DNA of 64,000 bases from Oceanobacter sp045430275 (GCA_045430275.1 JAILXU010000012.1:65359-129358); one strand, 5' to 3'. Positions 1 through 8,999 are shown, numbered from the stretch's first letter. Notes: generated from the sequence alone by a model not told the origin. Program-made: numbers and translations.

Positions 1-1
1 G

Positions 2-670
2 CTGACCACGCTGTTCCACGAATTTGGCCACGGCCTGCATCATATGCTGACGCGCATGGAAGTATCGGCGGTCAGTGGTATTTCTGGCGTTGCCTGGGAT
101 GCGGTCGAGCTGCCAAGCCAGTTCCTGGAAAACTGGTGTTACGAGCCGGAAGCGCTGGCGTTTATCTCCGGTCATTACCAGAATCAGGGCGAACCACTGC
201 CGCAGGCGCTGCTGGATAAATTGCTGGCGGCAAAGAACTTCCAGAGCGCTATGGGCACCATGCGTCAACTGGAGTTTGCGCTGTTTGATTTCCGCCTGCA
301 TCACGAATACCGCGATCAGCCACTCGACGTTCAGGCGCTGCTGAACAGCGTTCGGGCCGATGTCACGGTGGTGCCAACGGTGCCGTTTGGTCGCTTCCAG
401 CACGGTTTCACGCATATCTTTGCTGGCGGCTACGCGGCAGGTTACTACTCGTACAAATGGGCCGAAGTGTTGAGTGCCGACGCCTTCTCTCGCTTCGAGG
501 AAGAGGGTATCTTCAACGCCGACACCGGCCAGAGCTTCCTCGACGAAATTCTCAGCCAGGGCGGCAGCCGTGAAGCCGCCGAACTGTTTGCGAACTTCCG
601 GGGCCGTTCGCCGTCTGTAGAACCCTTGCTGCGTCATTGCGGCATCGAAGTTAATGAGGAGATTGCCTGA
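2..670 (+). CDS. prlC: Oligopeptidase A, C-terminal part (5' end outside window)
   Basis: Partial gene: only the last 222 codons are present, in a frame already open at base 2. The fragment begins just before the zinc motif HEFGH (an HExxH thermolysin-type site), followed by the typical M3-family stretch containing WDAVELPSQFLENW. This is the catalytic half of the cytoplasmic M3 metallopeptidase oligopeptidase A/PrlC, about 680 residues in E. coli, which degrades short peptides and cleaved signal peptides. The stop overlaps the start of the next gene as ATGA, so the two are translationally coupled, as in other gammaproteobacteria. PrlC is preferred over the Dcp paralogue because of the downstream yheV gene and the sequence around the zinc site. 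Confidence 0.93.
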   Translation: MTTLFHEFGHGLHHMLTRMEVSAVSGISGVAWDAVELPSQFLENWCYEPEALAFISGHYQNQGEPLPQALLDKLLAAKNFQSAMGTMRQLEFALFDFRLHHEYRDQPLDVQALLNSVRADVTVVPTVPFGRFQHGFTHIFAGGYAAGYYSYKWAEVLSADAFSRFEEEGIFNADTGQSFLDEILSQGGSREAAELFANFRGRSPSVEPLLRHCGIEVNEEIA

Positions 671-936
671 TGACAACCACCCAACGTCCACGCCGTTTTA
701 TTGCTGGAGCCGTGTGCCCCAAGTGCTCCGAAATGGACAAGATTGTGATGTACACCAACGACGCTGATGAAGAAGTGCGCGAATGCGTCAGCTGTGGCTA
801 CTCCCAAACGTCCACCGAGCAGGCTGAGGAAGACCGTCGAGCCGACGAACTGGCCACCCGCGTCACGCCAGTAGACGGCAAGGTGTTGCTGGATGAAGAA
901 GAGAAGCCTCTGAAAATCATCGGTCTGGGTAGCTAG
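670..936 (+). CDS. yheV: YheV family putative zinc ribbon protein
   Basis: Small 88-residue acidic protein. The N-terminal half carries two Cys pairs, CPKC near residue 16 and CVSC near residue 39, which fit a zinc ribbon. The tail ends in a charged segment followed by PLKIIGLGS, a conserved ending in this family. The start overlaps the stop of prlC by 4 bases. The prlC-yheV pairing is widespread in gammaproteobacteria, but the biochemical role of YheV is unknown. A binding or regulatory role through the zinc ribbon would be inference. Confidence 0.9.
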   Translation: MTTTQRPRRFIAGAVCPKCSEMDKIVMYTNDADEEVRECVSCGYSQTSTEQAEEDRRADELATRVTPVDGKVLLDEEEKPLKIIGLGS

Positions 937-1061
937 ACCTCTCCCGTTGGTGCTGATGTTGTCTGGTATCGACTCGTTTGGCCCGCTAGACTGCGGGTTA
1001 TGAGTCAACCTGCTGCATCGGGCAATATCAGCACCGATTCTGCTCAATACAGGAGAAGTCA

Positions 1062-2774
1062 ATGGCAAGGAGTCTGTTGCAATCAAGGTGGAAATGGCTG
1101 TGCCTGCTGACCGTGGTCGTAGCGCAAGGCTGTGCAACCTATGGTGCAGATGTACAGAATGTGCTGTCGGATGTCCGTCGTGGTGATTGGAAAGCATCGG
1201 AAGCCTCTTTAAAACAAACCTTGTCCGATTCCGGCGGCGACCGGCTGCTGTATTTTCTCGAACTGGGTGTTATCCGCCATTTGAGCGGCGACTATAAGGG
1301 CAGTAATCAACTGCTGGAGAAAGCTGAGCGTATTTCTGAAAGTCTCGAAACCAGCAGCGTGACCGGAGCTTTCTTCGAGCTGCTGTCCAATCCGCGTCAG
1401 GGTTCCTACGCCGGTACAACCCACGAAAAACTCTACCTGAATTACTTCAAAGCGCTGAATTACATCGCCATTGCTGAAAAAGAAACCACACGCAATGCGC
1501 GTCTGGACGCACTGGAAGGCGCGCGAGTCGAAATCCGCCGCATGAACATCCGCCTCAACAGCCTGAACGACGAGGAAGGCGATTACGAACAACGCCGCGA
1601 AGACAAGCAAGAGACGTCCTACAAGGTCTTCAATATTTTCAATAAGCTCAGCGGCAATATTGACGTTGACGACTTCCGTTTCCGCGACGATGCGCTGTCA
1701 CACTATCTGGCCGGGGTCACCTATGAAATGAACGGTGAGCTGGACAACGCTCGCATCAGTTATCGCAAATCCGCCGAAGCCTACGAAGGCGGTTACGCCG
1801 AGCAATTCCGCCTTGACCCGACCATGACCGAACAGGCCTGGTTCGACACCGTGCGTATTATGCGCCGGGCTGGTGGCTATGAATCCGAATGGCCCCGACT
1901 GGCGAAGAAGAAGCTCTCCGCCGACAAGCGCAAGGAACTGGCCAACTGGGATAACAAAGCCCAGTTACTGGTGATCGAGCACAAGGGGCTGGCCCCCGAG
2001 CTGAAGGAAATGAGCCTGGAGCTGTGGGCCAATCCAACGCTGAAGAGCTTTGAAATGCAGCCTTACGTCGGTTTTGAAAACCGCGATGCGCTGGCCTGGT
2101 TCTACCTGCTGTACTCCGACAAGGGAATTTACAAGGCTCTGACGGCGTATCTGGATGGCCAGCGTCTGGATCGCTTCTTTGATCCGTTCACCAAAACCAT
2201 TTTGCTTGGCCCCGCCTGGGACGTAGCGCAGGAACTGGGGCTGGATCAGGCCATTGGTTCTTCCCTGCGCATTACCGTGCCGTATTATCCGATTCCCAAA
2301 GTACTGGGCGACTCTCAGTTGACCGTTGCCACGGCCACAGGAAGCGTTGTGGATCAGCCAATCGGCTTGTACAAGGCCGCCAGCCCGGCTCAGCTTGGCA
2401 TTCAGGAACGTATGGTCAACGCCGATAACGACTTGCATCAGGCCCTGACCCGCTCGGCCACCAAGCTGTTGACGGCTCAGGCGTTCGGCCTGACGGACAA
2501 CAAGAAGGAAGGCAGCAGCCTGCTGGCACTGGCGGGCAAACTGGCGACTCAATTAACCGAAGCGTCGGAAACTCGCAGCTGGTTGTTGTTGCCCAACGAC
2601 ATACGCATTCGTCGTGTGCCGCTGGAACCCGGCGACTATCAGCTGACTCTGGACTCACGTCTGGAAGCCGGGCAGCAGGTTCAGGAAACAACCCGCAAGA
2701 CCCTGACAGCCAATGACATTGCAATCTGGCAAGTGCGTTCCCTGCCACAGCAAGCGTCCAAAAAGAAACGTTAA
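1062..2774 (+). CDS. COG3014 family lipoprotein
   Basis: 570 residues with an N-terminal hydrophobic segment and lipobox VAQGC at about residues 20-24, so an outer-membrane or periplasmic lipoprotein is expected. The body is alpha-helical with TPR-like stretches, for example LEKAERISESLE and the repeat around ARISYRKSAEAYEGGY. The ATG has AGGAGAA eight bases upstream. It heads a three-gene cluster with lpoB and an LPP20-domain lipoprotein, all on the same strand with 34- and 3-base gaps. This neighbourhood is recurrent in marine gammaproteobacteria and links COG3014 proteins to peptidoglycan synthesis control. The exact function is not known; assembly scaffold is a guess. Confidence 0.85.
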   Translation: MARSLLQSRWKWLCLLTVVVAQGCATYGADVQNVLSDVRRGDWKASEASLKQTLSDSGGDRLLYFLELGVIRHLSGDYKGSNQLLEKAERISESLETSSVTGAFFELLSNPRQGSYAGTTHEKLYLNYFKALNYIAIAEKETTRNARLDALEGARVEIRRMNIRLNSLNDEEGDYEQRREDKQETSYKVFNIFNKLSGNIDVDDFRFRDDALSHYLAGVTYEMNGELDNARISYRKSAEAYEGGYAEQFRLDPTMTEQAWFDTVRIMRRAGGYESEWPRLAKKKLSADKRKELANWDNKAQLLVIEHKGLAPELKEMSLELWANPTLKSFEMQPYVGFENRDALAWFYLLYSDKGIYKALTAYLDGQRLDRFFDPFTKTILLGPAWDVAQELGLDQAIGSSLRITVPYYPIPKVLGDSQLTVATATGSVVDQPIGLYKAASPAQLGIQERMVNADNDLHQALTRSATKLLTAQAFGLTDNKKEGSSLLALAGKLATQLTEASETRSWLLLPNDIRIRRVPLEPGDYQLTLDSRLEAGQQVQETTRKTLTANDIAIWQVRSLPQQASKKKR

Positions 2775-2808
2775 ACTCATCAAACCGCTTTGTTCTCAGG
2801 AAGACACT

Positions 2809-3417
2809 ATGAAACACATCAAGCAATCCGTAGCCGCCGCACTGATTGGCGTTGCCGCCCTTTCTACCCTGACTGGCTGTGGCAGCACGGAAGTGAAGCG
2901 CATTGATGCCAGCAAGGAAGTGGCGCTGTCTGATCGCTGGAACGCCACCGATTCCCGTCTGGTGGCTGAAGAAATGATCACCGACATGCTGTCGTTCCCA
3001 TGGGCCAGCCAGTTCGAGCTGCAAAACGACCGCTTGCCAACCATCATCATCCAGCGCATTGCCAACAAATCGCACGAGCACATCGCTCTGGATACCTTTA
3101 TCAACGACATCAAGCGCAGTGTGATCCGTTCCGGCAAAGCCAGCTTTGTGGCCGGTGGTGAAGAGCGTGAAGCAGTGCGTGATGAGCGTCTGGACCAAGA
3201 GTTGAACGCGAAAGAGGCCAAGCAGCAGGGCCAGGAACTGGCGGCTGACTTTGCTTTGTCCGGCACCGTCAATTCACTGGTTGATAAAGCCGACAACAAA
3301 CGCGTGACCTTCTATCAGGTGGATCTGAAGCTGATCGATATGGAATCCAATATCGAGGTCTGGAACGGCCAGAAGAAGATCCAGAAATTCCAGAAGAAAT
3401 CATCATTCGGACTCTAA
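2809..3417 (+). CDS. lpoB: Penicillin-binding protein activator LpoB
   Basis: 202-residue lipoprotein with lipobox LTGC (Cys near residue 23). The core matches LpoB: segments DMLSFPW, PTIIIQRIANKS, EHIALDTFINDIKRSVI, a basic/acidic stretch, then the C-terminal beta region ending in NIEVWNGQKKIQKF. LpoB is the outer-membrane activator of the bifunctional synthase PBP1b and reaches through the periplasm to stimulate its transglycosylase and transpeptidase activities. The ATG at 2809 is preferred to upstream in-frame starts because it has CAGGAAG just upstream and directly begins a signal peptide. It lies 34 bases after the COG3014 gene and 3 bases before the LPP20 gene, indicating one operon. 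Confidence 0.92.
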   Translation: MKHIKQSVAAALIGVAALSTLTGCGSTEVKRIDASKEVALSDRWNATDSRLVAEEMITDMLSFPWASQFELQNDRLPTIIIQRIANKSHEHIALDTFINDIKRSVIRSGKASFVAGGEEREAVRDERLDQELNAKEAKQQGQELAADFALSGTVNSLVDKADNKRVTFYQVDLKLIDMESNIEVWNGQKKIQKFQKKSSFGL

Positions 3418-3420
3418 GCC

Positions 3421-4494
3421 ATGAAACAGTCAACCCTGGCGATGCTGATCGTGGGTGGCATGCTGACCGCCAGCCTTGGTGGCTGTGCCTCCCATCAGCG
3501 CGTTGATCGCCAACAATCACCGGCACAGGCGGCTCTGGCCGACATGGCGGTGCCCCAGTGGGCGTTACAACCACCCAATCGTTCTGGCATGGCCTACGGT
3601 GTTGGCAGTATTGAAGTGCTGGCCGACCCGGCGGATGCCATTCGCCGCGCCACCGAGCTGGGTCGGATTGATCTGGTCAGCCAGTTGCGCGTCACGGTGT
3701 CCGGGGACTTCAGCAGCACCACGACTGAAACCCGCAGTACAGGCGAGCTGACGACGGTACAGAAGAACGTCCGTAATCACGTTCGCAGCCAGGTTGCTCC
3801 GGTGGAGCTGGAAGACGCCATTCTGAGCGATTCCGCTCTGGCCAACGGCTTTGCCTACGCACTGGTTGAGCTTGATCGTACTGCAGCCGCAGCCCGCTTC
3901 CGCCGCCTGATCAGTGATACCGAAACCGAACTGGATCGCTTCGTTATTCAGGCCGAGCGCGCCAATGCCACGCAGCAGGATACGCTGCCAGCCTTACGTC
4001 TGTTGCTACCGGCTCTGGACGTGTTTGCTCGCCGCGAAGCACTGGCCAGCCAACTGGAGCTGGTGAGCCAGAATCACACCTCTCCGACGCTGTCAGCCGA
4101 GCATCAGGCGCTGCAGCGCACTATTTATCAGTATCTGGATCGTCTGGAAGTGGTGCTGAATCCGCTCAACGAAGCAGCGGAGGCGATGCAGGGCGAGGTA
4201 CTGGAAGCGCTGACGGAACAGGGCATGAACATTTCCAGCCAGCCGCAACAGGCCGATCTGATCATGGATCTGAGTACAGAGTTGTCGGAAAAGCAGCAGC
4301 GTGGACGGGTCTACGTGTTCGCCAACAGTCGTTTGACGATTCGGGATGCCAGAGGTCGAGCACTCAGCTCGCTGGGTGAAACCGCTCGGGGCGTGTCCGG
4401 GGTGCCGGAAGTCGCGCGTCAGAAAGCCGCGACGGCGGTGGCGGAACTGCTGGGTAACGAATTGGCCGCAACCCTGGTTGATAAACTGCGTTAA
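3421..4494 (+). CDS. LPP20 family lipoprotein
   Basis: 357 residues with a signal peptide and lipobox LGGC (Cys near residue 22). The first half carries the LPP20 fold: P-W-ALQPP, then MAYGVGS, an A-rich helix DAIRRATELGRIDLVSQL, the strand VSGDFSS and a YALVELD strand. LPP20 domains occur in outer-membrane lipoproteins such as Helicobacter Lpp20 and in the flagellar protein FlgP. The second half (about 180-357) is helical, followed by a beta domain reminiscent of LpoB/TolB-N-type assemblies. It is the last gene of the lipoprotein operon and is followed by a hairpin. A role with LpoB at the envelope is inferred from position only. Confidence 0.85.
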   Translation: MKQSTLAMLIVGGMLTASLGGCASHQRVDRQQSPAQAALADMAVPQWALQPPNRSGMAYGVGSIEVLADPADAIRRATELGRIDLVSQLRVTVSGDFSSTTTETRSTGELTTVQKNVRNHVRSQVAPVELEDAILSDSALANGFAYALVELDRTAAAARFRRLISDTETELDRFVIQAERANATQQDTLPALRLLLPALDVFARREALASQLELVSQNHTSPTLSAEHQALQRTIYQYLDRLEVVLNPLNEAAEAMQGEVLEALTEQGMNISSQPQQADLIMDLSTELSEKQQRGRVYVFANSRLTIRDARGRALSSLGETARGVSGVPEVARQKAATAVAELLGNELAATLVDKLR

Positions 4495-4509
4495 TCTTGC
4501 TCAAAACAG

Positions 4510-4537
4510 GGAGCACTGCCGGACTCGGCAGCGCTCC
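4510..4537. terminator. Hairpin between convergent operons
   Basis: Twelve-base arms, GGAGCACTGCCG and CGGCAGCGCTCC, with one A-C mismatch and a GACT loop. The T-run is poor on the plus strand, while the minus strand continues CCTGTTTTGAGC. It sits between the stop of the LPP20 gene and the stop of the convergent yceI gene, and probably ends transcription for both, better for the minus strand. Confidence 0.6.
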
Positions 4538-4563
4538 TGAGAAGTGGCCGAGCAGTAACGGAA

Positions 4564-5139
4564 TTACTGACGAATGCCTTCAATGTGCAGCTCCATTTCC
4601 ACATGTGTGGACGCTGGGCCAAGGTTGTAATCAATGCCGTAATCGGACATTTTCAGCTTGGTTGTACCGGTAAAACCGGCACGATAACCACCCCATGGGT
4701 CTTTGCCCTCACCCAGTTGAGTGACAGGGAAGCTGATGCGCTTGGTCACACCGTGCAGGGTCAGATCACCCGCCAGTACACCGGCTTTTTTGCCCGTAGG
4801 CTTGTAGCTGGTGCTCTTGAACGTCGCAGTTGGGTACTTCTTCACATCCAGAAAGTCACCGCCGCGCAGGTGCTTGTCACGCTCAGCGTGGTTGGAATCA
4901 ATGGACGCCGTATTGATGGTCACTTCAATGCTGGACGCTTCCGGCTTGTTGGCGTCCCACTGGAACTGGCCATCAAACTTGTTGAAACGGCCTGTCAGCC
5001 AGCTATAACCCAGATGCTGAATTTTGAAGTTCACGAACGCATGCGCACCCTTGATATCAACCTGGTAATCCGCCGCATTGGCGAAACCGGATGTCAGGGC
5101 AGCCGTTGAGAACGCAGCAGCAAGCAGCAGTTTTTTCAT
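4564..5139 (-). CDS. yceI: YceI family periplasmic lipid-binding protein
   Basis: 191 residues with a clear signal peptide ending SGFANA before ADYQVD. The mature protein has the YceI lipocalin-like beta barrel pattern: HAFVNFKIQHLGYSWLTGRF, IEVTINTASIDSNHAERDKHLR, FLDVKKYPTATFKST and LTLHGVTKRISF. Members bind isoprenoid chains such as ubiquinone precursors in the periplasm. The ATG has AGGAG seven bases upstream. It lies 41 bases downstream of the cytochrome b561 gene on the same strand, the usual partner of yceI, which suggests joint handling of membrane quinones. Confidence 0.94.
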   Translation of the reverse strand: MKKLLLAAAFSTAALTSGFANAADYQVDIKGAHAFVNFKIQHLGYSWLTGRFNKFDGQFQWDANKPEASSIEVTINTASIDSNHAERDKHLRGGDFLDVKKYPTATFKSTSYKPTGKKAGVLAGDLTLHGVTKRISFPVTQLGEGKDPWGGYRAGFTGTTKLKMSDYGIDYNLGPASTHVEMELHIEGIRQ

Positions 5140-5180
5140 TCCATTCTCCTGTTGGATAAGGGTCGTTCTGAGTGTAAATA

Positions 5181-5720
5181 TTATTCGGGTTTGATCATCC
5201 GCGTCAGCGTTTGATCCTTGTTGATAAAGTGGTGTTTCAGAGCCGCCAGCATGTGGACGCCCACCAGCCCCATCAGTAACCAGGCCAGAATCTCATGGAT
5301 CTCTCCGGCCAAATCTTCCTGATTGTCACCGGTCAGCGTTGCAGGCAACTCAAACCAGCCAAACACCTCAATACCGAGGCCATCGGCGGTAGAAATCAAA
5401 TAACCACTGACAAACAATCCCGCCAGCAAGGCATATAAAGCGAGATGCGCCAGATGTGCCGCCAGATTCTCCACCGGCTTGTGTGACAAGCCGTCTGGCG
5501 TCGTGTTCAATAGCCGCCACACCAAGCGCAGCAACCAGACCAATGCCAGCAGAATGCCTGCCGCCTTGTGCAATTCCAGCGAGCCGCGATACCAGCTGTC
5601 GTAGTACGTCAACTCAACCATATAGAGTCCCAGCCCAAACATGCCAAAAACCGCTATGGCCATCAGCCAGTGCAGGGCAATCGCCACGGTTCCATACCCT
5701 GTCGATGTATTACGAATCAT
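5181..5720 (-). CDS. Cytochrome b561 family protein
   Basis: 179 residues with four predicted membrane spans. Haem-ligand histidines can be placed in span 1 (IALHWLMAIAVFG), the second region (LELHKAAGILLALVWLLRL) and span 4 (EIHEILAWLLMGLVGVHMLAALKHHFI). This is the dihaem cytochrome b561/YodB family that passes electrons between quinol and periplasmic acceptors. The ATG at 5720 is chosen over an upstream TTG because GGAG lies six bases before it. It is the first gene of the b561-yceI pair, divergent from a LysR regulator gene, with a perfect inverted repeat between them. Confidence 0.9.
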   Translation of the reverse strand: MIRNTSTGYGTVAIALHWLMAIAVFGMFGLGLYMVELTYYDSWYRGSLELHKAAGILLALVWLLRLVWRLLNTTPDGLSHKPVENLAAHLAHLALYALLAGLFVSGYLISTADGLGIEVFGWFELPATLTGDNQEDLAGEIHEILAWLLMGLVGVHMLAALKHHFINKDQTLTRMIKPE

Positions 5721-5797
5721 GCTGTGCTCCAATGATGTTTCTGATGTTCACCATACGCAATCGCAGTCTGTGCTAATAGTTGCCATTCTCAGAAAAC

Positions 5798-5819
5798 TTC
5801 TGTGCAAAAATGCACAGAA
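5798..5819. promoter_or_regulatory. Perfect inverted repeat, candidate LysR operator
   Basis: Arms TTCTGTGCA and TGCACAGAA separated by AAAA lie between the divergent b561 gene (start 5720) and the LysR gene (start 5852). A further TCTGTGC half-site occurs at 5767-5773. The core fits the T-N11-A pattern of LysR-type operators. Assignment to the adjacent regulator is inference. Confidence 0.55.
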
Positions 5820-5851
5820 AAATCATATTGATCAGTCTTCGGAGCATGTTC

Positions 5852-6787
5852 ATGCACAATGACACGGTGAATTGGGATGACCTCAGAGTTGCTTACAACG
5901 TTGCCTGCAGCGGCAGTCTGAGCCGCAGTGCCGAGCAACTGGGCATGAACCATTCCACGGTGTTGCGGCGGATTAATCGTCTGGAAAGGGCGTTGGGCAT
6001 TCGTCTGTTTATTCGCCATCAACGTGGCTATCGGCTGACAGAAGCCGGACAGTCGTTATTGGAAACCATGACCCCTCTGAGCGGAGATATGCAGCGGCTG
6101 ATTACCAGTCTGTCGGCTCTGGAAAATTCTCCATCCGGGGTTTTGAAGCTCTCAACGGTGTCGGATTTCTCGCGCTTCTTTGCTCCCTTGCTGAAAGAAT
6201 TCCACGAACTGTATCCACAGGTGCGCCTGCAAATCACTGCAACGGATGACGTACTGTCCCTCTCCCGGGGGGATGTCCACGTCAGCCTGCGGCTCGGAGA
6301 CGAGCCAGATGAGCCAGACCTGATCGCGCGCTATTTGCTGTCTTTTCCCCTGAATTTTTACGCATCTGACAGTTATGTTAAACGCTATGGCCTACCAACC
6401 TCCATGGACGAGCTGGATCAGCATTTATGGGTGCTACCGACAGGACGAAAACGTCATATTCCGGGTATTTCAGCCATTGCCGACGCCGTTGATCCCAGTC
6501 AGGTGGTGTATCAGAGCAACAGTTTTCCGGATATTTTTTCAGCCGTAAACGCCGGTATTGGCATCGGGCCGGTGGGGGTCAGCGGGCTGGAATGGAAAGA
6601 CAATACCATTGCCTCGATTGAGGGCTTGCATACCGTGAATCTGGGTATTCACACCGAGCCTAATCGGCTCTGGTGTGTGTATCACAAAGACATGCGGGGC
6701 AATTCCCGAATTCAGGCGTTATTGGCGTTTATTCAACACCGGATACCTGCAGATCAAGCCCATCCGGCAAATCGGCAAACGAGCTAG
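5852..6787 (+). CDS. LysR family transcriptional regulator
   Basis: 311 residues. An N-terminal winged helix-turn-helix at about 6-65 (WDDLRVAYNVACSGSLSRSAEQLG, HSTVLRRINRLERALGIRLF) is followed by a periplasmic-binding-like effector domain from about residue 90. The start at 5852 is chosen because GGAG at 5841-5844 is seven bases upstream; the ATG at 5846 would leave almost no spacing. It is divergent from the cytochrome b561-yceI operon, so control of that operon and of itself is likely. The inducer is unknown. The 3' end overlaps the convergent hypothetical gene by 59 bases. Confidence 0.9.
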   Translation: MHNDTVNWDDLRVAYNVACSGSLSRSAEQLGMNHSTVLRRINRLERALGIRLFIRHQRGYRLTEAGQSLLETMTPLSGDMQRLITSLSALENSPSGVLKLSTVSDFSRFFAPLLKEFHELYPQVRLQITATDDVLSLSRGDVHVSLRLGDEPDEPDLIARYLLSFPLNFYASDSYVKRYGLPTSMDELDQHLWVLPTGRKRHIPGISAIADAVDPSQVVYQSNSFPDIFSAVNAGIGIGPVGVSGLEWKDNTIASIEGLHTVNLGIHTEPNRLWCVYHKDMRGNSRIQALLAFIQHRIPADQAHPANRQTS

Positions 6788-7370
6788 AAAAACCAAACTG
6801 GCTCGCCAGACAGGGCCAGTGATAGTAAATACGAGTCATACCGCCCTGATCTTCAGAGGGCACCATGGCACACTGGCTTTCGGTTTGATTGCTGTTCCAT
6901 TCCTGCAGCATGCGATTGATCGCGGCTTCGGCCTGCTCGGTATTGCTATCACCCAACAGGGTTCCGGCAATCACATTGGCCATGCTGATGTCATATCGGG
7001 TCAGTGGCTGCTGATTGCGACCAATAAAATGGTCATTCACCTCCTCCATAATCCGCATGGCAACATAGGCTTCGCTGAGCTGCTGCAACTGGGGATGGTC
7101 ATTATCCAGACTGGCATGGCGTTCAAGATGTACTTTCAGGCGCGAAATACAGGGAGCCGTTTGATCCAACTGTGACCAACTGCGGAATTCCCGCTGCATA
7201 TACTGGTAGTAGTCGGTAATAAAGCGGTTCAGGTGCGTTGGCGCATGTTCTTCCGGGATATGAATCATAGTTGAGAGGCTGATAATAGCGTGGTCAATAT
7301 GTTGATCCAGTGTTGCTTGGGGAAGACGATGTTGGCCGTAACGAGGTGCTCGGTTCAATAGCTTGCTCAT
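6729..7370 (-). CDS. Hypothetical protein, 213 aa
   Basis: I do not recognise this protein. It is soluble and mostly helical, with no signal peptide or membrane span. The middle has KVHLERHASLDNDHPQLQQL and MRIMEEVNDHFIGRNQQPLTRYDISMANVIAGTLLG, and the C-terminus is Gln/Ser rich. The ATG has GGAGGG four bases upstream, supporting expression. Its last 59 bases overlap the 3' end of the convergent LysR gene, and 294 bases of apparently non-coding DNA lie upstream. A regulatory or stress role is possible but unsupported. Confidence 0.7.
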   Translation of the reverse strand: MSKLLNRAPRYGQHRLPQATLDQHIDHAIISLSTMIHIPEEHAPTHLNRFITDYYQYMQREFRSWSQLDQTAPCISRLKVHLERHASLDNDHPQLQQLSEAYVAMRIMEEVNDHFIGRNQQPLTRYDISMANVIAGTLLGDSNTEQAEAAINRMLQEWNSNQTESQCAMVPSEDQGGMTRIYYHWPCLASQFGFSSSFADLPDGLDLQVSGVE

Positions 7371-7664
7371 GGTTCCCTCCCACTAGGAAATCCCTTACTG
7401 GACTGCTGAGGTCTTTCTGAAGCCTGTTTCATGGTACGACATGTCCCTTACTGACTGCGTCACCCTCATAACGGGAGCGAGGCATTGGGCGGTCAATGCT
7501 GTAAACACCGGGTGTCAGAGCATCAATATCAGGTCTTTGAGCGAAGTATAGTTGATGAAAGCCCTATCGAAAGATCAAATGGTTATTAGATTGTCATTTT
7601 TTAGCGCTTTCAATGTTAGCAATTGCTTCGCCTGAATCCCCTGAAAATACTTGCCCAACATTCC
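7371..7664. other. Intergenic region without recognised content
   Basis: 294 bases between the hypothetical gene and the 3' end of the MATE gene. I see no good ORF, tRNA or strong terminator. It must hold the promoter of the 213-aa gene, but no box stands out. Confidence 0.6.
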
Positions 7665-8999
7665 TTATGCTTTTGGGGTGTAACGTTCAGGGTAATACAA
7701 TAGTCCATTTACGATCCCTAAAGCCAATATTAACCGCGACAGCAGCAAAGCCAGAAACGCCAGCCACAAACCGTGGTTCCCAAAACCCTGCAATAACCAC
7801 CAAAGTGGGAAGAAAACCCCGAACACCGACCAGGCCATTACCTGCCGCATCAACCGGGTCGCACCACTGCCAATGCACAGCCCGTCGATCCAGAAGCTGC
7901 CCACCCCTGCCAGTGGCAGCGCAAACAGATACCACTGATAGGTTTCCAGCACAGGAATCAGCTCGGCATTGCTGGTCAGAGCCAACCACAGGTGCGAGTC
8001 TCCCAGCACAAACACCAGCGTCAGCAGTAACGCCATCAACAGAGAATTGCCCCCGGTTAACCACACAACCGCAGGCAAGCGCGCCCATTGGCGCTGAGCC
8101 AGAGACTGGCCGATCAGGCTCTCAGCAGCGTGCGCAAAGCCATCCAGCGCATTGGCGATTAACAACAGCAGGGTAATCAGGACGCTGTTGGCCGCCAGCA
8201 CCAGATCGCCCTGCTGGGCCCCCTGGGCGTGAAAGAAGCCCAACACACCCAACAGCATCAGGGTACGCAAAAACAGATCCCGATTTACCCGAATGATAGG
8301 AGCCATCACCCCCCAGCCTGGCATGCGGCCAGGACGCTGCAGTCCTTCCCGATGCACCAGCCAAAGCCCCAGCAGCAAGCTGGTGTAATCCGCACACACA
8401 CTGCCCAGCGCCACACCATCGCTGGTCATGCCCCATTCATACACCAGAACATAATCCAGCCCGGCATTGACCAGATTGGTCACCACCATCAGCAACAGGG
8501 GAATGCGCGTTCGGCCACGGCCAATAAACCAGCCCAGAATCACATACTGAATAAACACCGCAGGCACCGACCAGACCCGAATAGACAGATAGCTCTCGGC
8601 TCCCTGCTCAACCAGAGGCGACGCTCCCATTAACGGCAAGATCAGAGGAGTCAGACCCGCCCCGGCGAATAACGTCACCGGGATCGCCAACATGGCCGCC
8701 AGCCAGAGGCTGTGTCGCAAAGATTCCTGCGCCAGAACCGGCGTGGCACTGCGCGCGCTGCTGGCCACGGTGCCCATGCGCAGAAAACTGAAGCTCCAGC
8801 ACAAAATCGAGAACAACTGCGCCCCAATGGCAACCGCTCCGAGGTGATGAGCATCCGGCAAATGCCCCAGAATCGCGGCGTCCACCAGCCCCAGTAACGG
8901 CACCGTGATATTGCTCAGCATCACGGGCCAGGCAATCTGGACGATGCGACCTTGTGTCGCACGCCATTCACGGGCCTGCATGGCATCAGAAAAAAACAT
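7665..8999 (-). CDS. MATE family efflux transporter, DinF type
   Basis: 444 residues with about twelve hydrophobic spans. The N-terminal signature IVQIAWPVMLSNITVPLLGLVDAAILGHLP is typical of the DinF branch of MATE exporters, which use Na+ or H+ gradients to expel cationic drugs or toxic metabolites across the inner membrane. The start at 8999 has GGAA ten bases upstream; an alternative ATG lies at 8981. It is divergent from the SCO gene with only 44 bases between starts, so the promoters overlap. No SOS box was recognised next to it, although E. coli dinF is SOS-linked. Confidence 0.9.
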   Translation of the reverse strand: MFFSDAMQAREWRATQGRIVQIAWPVMLSNITVPLLGLVDAAILGHLPDAHHLGAVAIGAQLFSILCWSFSFLRMGTVASSARSATPVLAQESLRHSLWLAAMLAIPVTLFAGAGLTPLILPLMGASPLVEQGAESYLSIRVWSVPAVFIQYVILGWFIGRGRTRIPLLLMVVTNLVNAGLDYVLVYEWGMTSDGVALGSVCADYTSLLLGLWLVHREGLQRPGRMPGWGVMAPIIRVNRDLFLRTLMLLGVLGFFHAQGAQQGDLVLAANSVLITLLLLIANALDGFAHAAESLIGQSLAQRQWARLPAVVWLTGGNSLLMALLLTLVFVLGDSHLWLALTSNAELIPVLETYQWYLFALPLAGVGSFWIDGLCIGSGATRLMRQVMAWSVFGVFFPLWWLLQGFGNHGLWLAFLALLLSRLILALGIVNGLLYYPERYTPKA

